Source: an uncultured Clostridium sp.
GTDB taxonomy: Bacteria > Bacillota > Clostridia > TANB77 > CAG-508
NCBI GenBank assembly: GCA_947428535.1
Contig: CANEMG010000006.1
Coordinates: 1-12,532, forward strand
Length of the DNA: 12,532 nt
Direction of reading: 5' to 3'
In this document: positions 6,226-12,532 of the stretch, piece by piece
How the letters are laid out: each line of letters starts with the position of its first letter
How positions within the stretch are numbered: the first letter of the stretch is position 1
Made by a program: the position numbers and the translations under genes
The notes under the pieces: generated by a model
Seen by the model: only the letters and a program-made list of their open reading frames with translations
Database searches by the model: none
What the model was told of the DNA's origin: nothing

Positions 6226-9200
6226 ATGCAGAAAAAATATATAAAAGAAGTTTTTGGTGATTATAAATTAAATAGTAATTTAATAGAAGCAGAACTTGAA
6301 AATATAAATTTATATAAAAAAACAAATAAATTACAAGTAAAAATAATATCTTCAAAATCAATTCTTCTAAATGAAATAGAAAATTTTGAAGACTTTTTAA
6401 TAAACAGATTTATGGTAAATAAAGCTTCTGTTGATATCACATATAATAATGTCGAAATCGATCAAAATATTTCAGAAAACTGGGAAAATATAATTAAATA
6501 TATAGGAAAAAAAGAGCCTTTTAGTAAAGCTATTTTAAATGGTAGCAAAATAGAAATCAATGATGAAAAAGTAATTGTAAAATTAAGCATGAAAGGGGCT
6601 TCTTTTTTGCTTGCTCAAAAGTTCGATAAAGGTATGGAACATATATTAGAAAATTTATATAATAAAAAGTATCAAGTAGAATTTATTGAAAACGTATCAG
6701 AAGATTTTGAGAAACAGTTGTTAGCAAAGCAAAAAGAAGAAGAGAAACAAGCTCTTTTTGAATTAGAACGACAAGCTTTGATGGAAATTGAGGCTAGAAA
6801 AGAAGAAAAAAGAATAGAAGCAGAAAAAGAAAAATTAAGAAAAATAGAAGAAGAAAAAAGATTAAAAGAAGAATTAAGAAATCAAAATCCAGAACTTGCA
6901 GCTAGAATTGAAGCACATCAAAACAAAGATTCTGAAGTAAAGGATGAGGAATCACCTTTAATATTAGGTAGAAGTTTGATGATAAGAACTGAACTTATAA
7001 AAATAGAAGATATACCAATGGAAGAAACTACAGAAATGAGAGTTTGTGTTGATGGAGAAATTTTATCAGGTTCTATAGATTCAAGAGATATAAAAAATGA
7101 GAAAGTTATATTAATGTTTAATCTTTTTGATGGAACAAGTACAATTGCATGTAAAGCCTTTTTAGATAAGGAAAAATTTAAAAAAGTAAAATCAAGAGTA
7201 TCTTCAGCAAAGGGATTAAGAATTGAAGGTGTTGCTAAATATAGTCCATATTCAAAAGAAGTGGAAATAATGGCAAATACAATAATTGAATCAACAGGAA
7301 TGAAAAAAGAAAATATAAGACAAGATAATGCAGAAACCAAAAGGGTAGAACTACATATGCATACTCAGATGAGTCAAATGGATGCAATAACTCCATGTAG
7401 TGATTTATTAAAAAGAGCTATAAGCTGGGGGTGGAAATCTATTGCTATTACAGACCATGGAGTAGTGCAGTCTTTTCCTGATGCTCATAAATATTTGGAA
7501 AAAACAGGAGCAGATTTAAAAGTAATATATGGAGTGGAAGCATATTTTGTACCAGATAAGGATCCATGCGTTTTTTATTCTAAGAAACAATCAATAGATG
7601 ATACAGAATATTGTGTATTTGATTTAGAAACAACAGGTATATCACATATAACAGAAAAAATAACAGAAGTTGGAATTATAAAAATGAAAAATGGTGAAGT
7701 AATAGATACATTTGAATGTTTTGTAAATCCGGAAAAACCAATACCAGAGGAAGTTGTTGCAGTAACCCATATTACAGATGATATGGTTAAAGATGCAGAA
7801 ACAATAGATAAAGTTATGCCTAAAATTTTAGAATTTATGGGAGATTCTGTTTTAGTTGCACATAATGCGGATTTTGATATTGGTTTTATGAAATATAATT
7901 GTGAAAAACTAGGATTAAAATTGGAAAACACATATATAGATACATTGCGTTTGGCAAGAGCTATGTTTCCAGATTTTTCAAGATATAAGTTAGGAATAAT
8001 AGCAGATAAATTAGGAATAAAAGTAGATGTAGCACACCGTGCTTTAGATGATGTAAAAACTTTAGTTGCAGTTTTTAAAGAAATGATAGAAAGAGCTAAA
8101 GATAAAGATGCAAAAACTATAGAAGATTTTGATAATGCTTTTGAAGCTGATTTTAGAAAATTACCTTCATATCATGCTATAATTTTAGCTAAAAATTATG
8201 TTGGACTTAAAAATCTTTATAAATTAGTATCATATTCTCATCTGGATTATTTTTACAAAAAGCCAAGAATTTTAAAAACGATGTTTAATAAATATAGAGA
8301 AGGACTAATATTAGGTAGCGCTTGTGAAGCAGGAGAATTATATAGGGCAATTGTTGCCAATAAACCTGATGAGGATTTAGAAGAAATAGCAAATTATTAT
8401 GATTATTTAGAAATACAACCTTTAAGAAATAATGAATATATGATAAGAGAAGGAATTGTAGAAAGTGAAGAAACTTTAAAAGAATTCAACAAGAAAATAG
8501 TAGCATTAGGAGAAAAATTAAATAAATTAGTAGTAGCAACTTGTGATGTTCATTTTATGGATCCACAAGATGAAGTTTATAGAAGAATTCTTCAAGCAGG
8601 TCAAAAATATGATGATGCAGATAATCAAGCACCATTATATTTAAGAACAACAGAAGAAATGTTAAAAGAATTTGAATATTTAGGTGAAGAAAAAGCCTAT
8701 GAAGTAGTTGTAACAAATACAAATATAATATCTGATAGATGTGAAAAAATAAAACCAATTTCACCAGAAAAATGTCCACCACATATACCAGGATGTGAGC
8801 AAACAATAAAAGATATAGCATATAGTAAAGCACACGAATTATATGGAGATCCGCTTCCTGAAATAGTTCAAACAAGATTAGACAAAGAATTAGATTCAAT
8901 TATAAAAAATGGTTTCTCTGTTATGTATATTATTGCTCAAAAATTAGTTTGGAAGTCAAATGAAGATGGATATATAGTAGGTTCTAGAGGTTCTGTTGGA
9001 TCTTCATTTGTTGCCAATATGACAGGAATCACAGAAGTTAATTCACTTCAACCACATTATAGATGTCCAAATTGTAAATATTCAGATTTTAATGTTGATG
9101 AGTATGGTGTAAAAAATGGTTTTGATTTACCAGATAAAAAATGTCCAAAATGCGGACATGATTTGGATAAAGATGGAATGGATATACCATTCGAAACCTT

Positions 9201-10665
9201 CTTAGGTTTTAATGGAGACAAAGAACCAGATATAGACTTAAACTTCTCAGGAGAATACCAAGCAAAAGCTCATAAATATACAGAAGTAATATTTGGAAAA
9301 GGTACAACTTTTAAAGCTGGGACTGTAGGTACAGTTGCAGAAAAAACAGCTTTTGGATATGCTAAAAATTATTTTGAAGAAAGAAATATACATAAACCAA
9401 ATGCAGAAGTAGCTAGAATATCTAGTGGCTGTGTTGGAGTAAAAAGAACTACAGGGCAACATCCAGGAGGAATTATAGTTGTACCAAAGGGGCGAGAAAT
9501 ATTTGAATTTACACCTGTACAACATCCAGCAGATGATCCAAAATCAGATATAGTAACAACACATTTTGACTATCACTCTATTGATCAAAACTTATTAAAA
9601 TTAGATATACTAGGACATGATGATCCTACAGTTATTAGAATGTTACACGATCTTACTGGAATAGATCCTACAAAAGTACCATTAGATGATAAGGAGACAA
9701 TGAGTATATTTAGTTCAACAAAAGCACTTAAAGTTACACCAGAGCAAATAAATTCAGAGGTTGGAAGTTTTGGAATACCAGAATTTGGAACAAAATTTGT
9801 TAGAGGAATGCTTGTAGATACAAAGCCAACGACATTTAGTGAACTTATAAGTATTTCTGGATTATCACATGGTACAGATGTATGGTTAAACAACGCACAA
9901 GAACTTATAAATCAAGGAGTAGTTACACTAAGTGAAGCAATAGGATGTAGAGATGATATTATGGTGTATTTAATGAAAAAAGGATTAGAGCCAAATCATG
10001 CATTTAAAATAATGGAAACAGTACGTAAAGGTAAAGCATTAAAAGATCCTGAAAAATGGGCAGAATATGTAAAAATAATGCAAGAACATGATGTACCAGA
10101 ATGGTATATAAAATCTTGTGAAAAAATAAAATACATGTTCCCGAAAGCACATGCTGCAGCTTATGTAACAAATGCATTTAGAATAGCTTGGTTTAAAGTA
10201 CACAAGCCAAAAGCATATTATACAGCATACTTTTCAATAAGAGCAGATGAATTTGATAGTGAATGTATGATTTTTGGAAAAGAAAAAGTAATAGCTAAAA
10301 TGAAAGAAATAGACAATGCAGGAAATTCAGCAACACCAAAAGACAAGAATATGTATCCAATATTAGAATTAGTTCTAGAAATGTATGAAAGAGGAATAAA
10401 ATTTTTACCTATAGATTTATATAAATCACATAGTACAAAATTTATAATGGAAGAAGAAGGAATAAGACCGCCACTAAATAGTATACCAGGACTTGGTGAT
10501 GTAGCAGCAGAAGGTATATATAAAGCAAGATTAGAAGAACCATTTGAATGTATAGAAGATATGCAGTCTCGTTCAAAAATAGGAAAATCAGTAACAGAAT
10601 TATTAGATAAATTTGGATGCTTAAAAGGAATGACAAAATCAAATCAAATGAGTTTATTTGTGTGA
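6226..10665 (+). CDS. polC: DNA polymerase III PolC-type alpha subunit
   Basis: The leading replicative polymerase of low-GC Firmicutes, with its own proofreading exonuclease. Length is 1479 residues, slightly above the usual 1430-1470. Domains in order: N-terminal domain (1 to about 160); a highly charged coiled coil (about 165-225); an OB fold (about 260-360); the PHP domain, with H377, H379, D410 and H411 visible, split by the DnaQ-like exonuclease (D466, E468, D549, H604, D609); then the polymerase. The polymerase shows VGSRGSVGSS (918-927), a four-cysteine zinc site (C947, C950, C973, C976), and catalytic aspartates D1002, D1004 and D1127. The C-terminal QMSLF (1474-1478) is the sliding-clamp binding motif. 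All key residues are present. It closes the operon, with AGAGG five bases before the ATG. Confidence 0.99.
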   Translation: MQKKYIKEVFGDYKLNSNLIEAELENINLYKKTNKLQVKIISSKSILLNEIENFEDFLINRFMVNKASVDITYNNVEIDQNISENWENIIKYIGKKEPFSKAILNGSKIEINDEKVIVKLSMKGASFLLAQKFDKGMEHILENLYNKKYQVEFIENVSEDFEKQLLAKQKEEEKQALFELERQALMEIEARKEEKRIEAEKEKLRKIEEEKRLKEELRNQNPELAARIEAHQNKDSEVKDEESPLILGRSLMIRTELIKIEDIPMEETTEMRVCVDGEILSGSIDSRDIKNEKVILMFNLFDGTSTIACKAFLDKEKFKKVKSRVSSAKGLRIEGVAKYSPYSKEVEIMANTIIESTGMKKENIRQDNAETKRVELHMHTQMSQMDAITPCSDLLKRAISWGWKSIAITDHGVVQSFPDAHKYLEKTGADLKVIYGVEAYFVPDKDPCVFYSKKQSIDDTEYCVFDLETTGISHITEKITEVGIIKMKNGEVIDTFECFVNPEKPIPEEVVAVTHITDDMVKDAETIDKVMPKILEFMGDSVLVAHNADFDIGFMKYNCEKLGLKLENTYIDTLRLARAMFPDFSRYKLGIIADKLGIKVDVAHRALDDVKTLVAVFKEMIERAKDKDAKTIEDFDNAFEADFRKLPSYHAIILAKNYVGLKNLYKLVSYSHLDYFYKKPRILKTMFNKYREGLILGSACEAGELYRAIVANKPDEDLEEIANYYDYLEIQPLRNNEYMIREGIVESEETLKEFNKKIVALGEKLNKLVVATCDVHFMDPQDEVYRRILQAGQKYDDADNQAPLYLRTTEEMLKEFEYLGEEKAYEVVVTNTNIISDRCEKIKPISPEKCPPHIPGCEQTIKDIAYSKAHELYGDPLPEIVQTRLDKELDSIIKNGFSVMYIIAQKLVWKSNEDGYIVGSRGSVGSSFVANMTGITEVNSLQPHYRCPNCKYSDFNVDEYGVKNGFDLPDKKCPKCGHDLDKDGMDIPFETFLGFNGDKEPDIDLNFSGEYQAKAHKYTEVIFGKGTTFKAGTVGTVAEKTAFGYAKNYFEERNIHKPNAEVARISSGCVGVKRTTGQHPGGIIVVPKGREIFEFTPVQHPADDPKSDIVTTHFDYHSIDQNLLKLDILGHDDPTVIRMLHDLTGIDPTKVPLDDKETMSIFSSTKALKVTPEQINSEVGSFGIPEFGTKFVRGMLVDTKPTTFSELISISGLSHGTDVWLNNAQELINQGVVTLSEAIGCRDDIMVYLMKKGLEPNHAFKIMETVRKGKALKDPEKWAEYVKIMQEHDVPEWYIKSCEKIKYMFPKAHAAAYVTNAFRIAWFKVHKPKAYYTAYFSIRADEFDSECMIFGKEKVIAKMKEIDNAGNSATPKDKNMYPILELVLEMYERGIKFLPIDLYKSHSTKFIMEEEGIRPPLNSIPGLGDVAAEGIYKARLEEPFECIEDMQSRSKIGKSVTELLDKFGCLKGMTKSNQMSLFV

Positions 10666-10668
10666 TGA

Positions 10669-10807
10669 CCAATTAGGGACTGTAGTTTTTGGACATTTTT
10701 GTCCAATTATATACGTATGTTGTTTAAAATATATTTAAGATAATATTAAAAATAAACAAGTGTCCCTAATTGGACAAAAATGTCCAAAAACTACAGTCCC
10801 CAACTGG
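10669..10807. repeat. 139-bp element with 41-bp terminal inverted repeats
   Basis: The arm at 10669-10709 pairs with 10767-10807 at 39 of 41 positions; the mismatches are 10672/10804 and 10675/10801. The 57-base centre is AT-rich and includes the palindrome ATACGTAT (10711-10718). Each arm is modular. GGACA or TGTCC occurs at 10691, 10700, 10761, 10772, 10781 and 10806, and GGACA-TTTT-TGTCC (10691-10704) is a hairpin by itself. GTCCCTAATTGGACA (10762-10776) recurs 34 bases later as GTCCCCAACTGGACA (10796-10810), 13 of 15 matching. The element starts three bases after the polC stop. It resembles REP-like or MITE-type intergenic repeats, some of which are linked to Y1 transposases; that link is inferred. 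Confidence 0.85.
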
Positions 10808-10811
10808 ACAT

Positions 10812-10816
10812 GGAGG
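10812..10816 (+). promoter_or_regulatory. ribosome binding site of the DUF1294 gene
   Basis: GGAGG lies seven bases before ATG 10824 and only one base before the in-frame ATG 10818, so 10824 is the likely start. It sits four bases outside the inverted-repeat element, which therefore forms most of this gene's immediate upstream region. Confidence 0.75.
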
Positions 10817-10823
10817 TATGATA

Positions 10824-11132
10824 ATGAAAGAATTGTTAGAGATAATTGGAATAAAATACATATTGCTTTATTTTTTGATAGCCAATATAGTAGGTTTTTT
10901 TGCTATGGGAATAGATAAATTTAAAGCACAAAGAGGATATTGGAGAATTCCAGAAGGAACACTAATAATGATAACAGCACTAGGTGGAGGAATTGGTACT
11001 TTAGTAGGAATGTATACTTTTAGACATAAAACTAAAAAACTAAAATTTACTGTTGGAATTCCAACAATACTAATTTTAGAAATAGTTATTATAGTATTTA
11101 TAATTTTTGATTTGTGGAAATTATTTAACTAA
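10824..11132 (+). CDS. DUF1294 family small membrane protein
   Basis: A 102-residue integral membrane protein of unknown function. Three hydrophobic segments are visible, at about 10-30, 46-65 and 76-97. The family pattern is clear: DK (31-32) after the first helix, RIPE (41-44), the glycine-rich ALGGGIG (52-58), and FRHKTKKLKF (66-75). Length is typical. The frame runs open upstream through one arm of the inverted repeat to a TTG at 10770, but no ribosome binding site supports that start. No terminator separates it clearly from polC. It could be transcribed by readthrough or from a weak promoter in the AT-rich centre of the element (TTGTTT 10720-10725 and TAATAT 10741-10746, spacer only 15). 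Confidence 0.9.
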   Translation: MKELLEIIGIKYILLYFLIANIVGFFAMGIDKFKAQRGYWRIPEGTLIMITALGGGIGTLVGMYTFRHKTKKLKFTVGIPTILILEIVIIVFIIFDLWKLFN

Positions 11133-11135
11133 TTC

Positions 11136-11164
11136 TTGTTTAATAAAATACTATATGATATAAT
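11136..11164 (+). promoter_or_regulatory. extended -10 promoter of the TPR gene
   Basis: TTGTTT at 11136-11141 and a perfect TATAAT at 11159-11164 are separated by exactly 17 bp, and TG at 11156-11157 makes an extended -10. Transcription would start near 11171, leaving an untranslated leader of about 80 bases in which I see no strong fold. The promoter starts three bases after the DUF1294 stop. Confidence 0.8.
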
Positions 11165-11251
11165 GGGCAATAATAAAAACAATAGAAAAAATAGACATCA
11201 TAATATTTGCAAAAGATAATAATAAAAAGGATGTAGAAGTGGAGAAATGTT

Positions 11252-12529
11252 ATGTTTGAAAAAGTATTATTCAATTTGCTAGCATTTTCCCTATTTATAA
11301 TAATATTTTTTAAAATTATTAGAAAAAATGATGCAAATTATGTAATTTTGTTAGTATTACAAGCCATTGGAATATCTATAAGTTTTATTGAAGTAAAATT
11401 GGGAATAGATGAAAGCGTGTTTTGGGGAACTGTAAGATATTTGTTCTCAATAATAATTCCATTTATAATAATTACAATGGAAATAAATGGTATTAATTTT
11501 TCTGAAATTTTAAGTATTGCACTTGCAAAATTTCTTATTATGAAGGGAGATAATAAAGCAGCAAAACAAGTTTTAATAAAATTAGTTTCAAAATATCAAG
11601 AAAGCTATATAGGACATAAGATGCTAGCTGAATGTTACGAAAAAGAAGGTGGAATGAGAAGAGCTATTGATGAATATGTAACAGCAGTAGATATAAATAA
11701 AAAAGATTCTAAATCTTATTTTAAAATTGCAGCATTATTAAGAGATTTAGGAAAAAAAGATGAAGCGATTCAAATGCTTGAAAACTTGGTAAAAGTAAAG
11801 CCAGATTGTTATGAAGCATCATGTTTATTAGGAGAATTATTGTGTGAGCAAGAAAGATTTAAAGAAGCAGCTAATGTATATAATGCAGCATTAATATATA
11901 GACCAGCAGATTTTGATTTATATTATAATTTAGGAATTGTTTACACAAGATTAAGTGACTTTAAAATGGCACAAGAGATGTATGAAAAAGCAGCAGCAAT
12001 AAATCATAAACTATATGGTGCACACTATAATTTAGGATTAATAGCATTTATTCAAAGAGAATATGAAATAGCAGAAAAATATTTTGAAAAGAGTTTATAT
12101 GGTGAATTAGAAGCTATGTCATATTATCAATTAGCTAAAATATATGTTTATAAAGGCGAAAAAGATAAAGCTATAAACTTTTTAAATAAGGCAATAGAGC
12201 TTGATCCAAATCTTTTAAAATTAGCAGAAAAAGAAAAAACATTTGAAAAAATAAGAACACATATTACTGTATCAGTTAAAATGAATGAACCAATAATTAA
12301 AGATATAAATGCTGAAGAAATATTTGGGAATAATGTACTCAAAGAACAAGAGGTAATTGCAAGGAATTATCTTGAAGAGAGTTCAAGAGTAATTGAAGAA
12401 ATGAGTGAAAATATGACAAAAGAAAAAATAAATGAAAAACTTGATTATATTTTTAATAAAGAAAATACTGAAAAAGAACTTGATGAAAAAGATAAGCAAA
12501 TAGAAAAAGAAGAAAGACAAAGGAATTAG
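11252..12529 (+). CDS. membrane-anchored tetratricopeptide repeat (TPR) protein
   Basis: A 425-residue protein with three hydrophobic segments at about 4-23, 30-47 and 60-77, followed by a soluble repeat domain. From about residue 90 to 321 there are six or seven TPR units of roughly 34 residues. Clear examples are SYFKIAALLRDLGKKDEAIQ (from 155), LYYNLGIVYTRLSDFKMAQE (from 223), AHYNLGLIAFIQREYEIAEK (from 257) and SYYQLAKIYVYKGEKDKAIN (from 290). Residues from about 330 to the end are highly charged and helical, ending in a Lys/Glu-rich tail. TPR arrays bind partner proteins, so a membrane scaffold role is likely, but the partner is unknown. GGAG at 11241-11244 lies seven bases before the ATG. 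It has its own promoter. Confidence 0.9.
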   Translation: MFEKVLFNLLAFSLFIIIFFKIIRKNDANYVILLVLQAIGISISFIEVKLGIDESVFWGTVRYLFSIIIPFIIITMEINGINFSEILSIALAKFLIMKGDNKAAKQVLIKLVSKYQESYIGHKMLAECYEKEGGMRRAIDEYVTAVDINKKDSKSYFKIAALLRDLGKKDEAIQMLENLVKVKPDCYEASCLLGELLCEQERFKEAANVYNAALIYRPADFDLYYNLGIVYTRLSDFKMAQEMYEKAAAINHKLYGAHYNLGLIAFIQREYEIAEKYFEKSLYGELEAMSYYQLAKIYVYKGEKDKAINFLNKAIELDPNLLKLAEKEKTFEKIRTHITVSVKMNEPIIKDINAEEIFGNNVLKEQEVIARNYLEESSRVIEEMSENMTKEKINEKLDYIFNKENTEKELDEKDKQIEKEERQRN

Positions 12530-12532
12530 TTA

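Noticed and set aside
7575..7931. Antisense open frame over the PolC exonuclease domain
   Set aside because: The plus strand encodes an intact exonuclease with all catalytic residues; the antisense frame has no start signal and low-complexity Ser/Ile/Phe content.
9064..9153. Four-cysteine zinc motif within polC, considered as an inserted domain
   Set aside because: C-x2-C pairs at this place are a normal part of PolC polymerases.

Overview
The window is a strongly AT-rich bacterial chromosome segment with every supported gene on the plus strand. It suggests a low-GC Firmicute, most likely a member of the Clostridia. The reasons are a PolC-type replicative DNA polymerase, A-rich codon choice (AGA, ATA, TTA), AGGAGG-like ribosome binding sites and the pyrH-frr-uppS-cdsA-rseP-polC gene order. 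TGA is used as a stop (polC), which argues against Mycoplasma-type codes. I cannot name a species.

Layout. Positions 1-270 hold the 3' end of an unidentified gene. A consensus sigma-A promoter begins one base after its stop and drives greA (340-816), which ends at a clear intrinsic terminator. A short unit follows with a single Nudix hydrolase gene (1076-1501), bracketed by long AT-rich inverted repeats. The core is a tightly packed seven-gene operon (1703-10665): pyrH (UMP kinase), frr (ribosome recycling), uppS (undecaprenyl diphosphate synthase), cdsA (CDP-diacylglycerol synthase), rseP (site-2 protease), an uncharacterised zinc-ribbon membrane protein, and polC. Gaps between these genes run from 11 to 66 bases, so one transcript is likely. 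It joins nucleotide supply, translation, cell-wall lipid carrier and phospholipid precursor synthesis, membrane proteolysis and DNA replication. Genes usual in this cluster in other Firmicutes (rpsB and tsf before pyrH, dxr between cdsA and rseP, proS before polC) are absent from their expected places.

After polC lies a 139-bp element (10669-10807) with 41-bp terminal inverted repeats matching at 39 of 41 positions, built from GGACA/TGTCC modules. It runs almost to the ribosome binding site of a small DUF1294 membrane protein gene (10824-11132). The window ends with a promoter and a membrane-anchored TPR protein gene (11252-12529).

Most of the window is housekeeping. I see no convincing new multi-gene system. 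The items most worth following are the repeat element after polC, the zinc-ribbon/PH-like membrane protein inside the operon, and the inverted repeats on either side of the Nudix gene.
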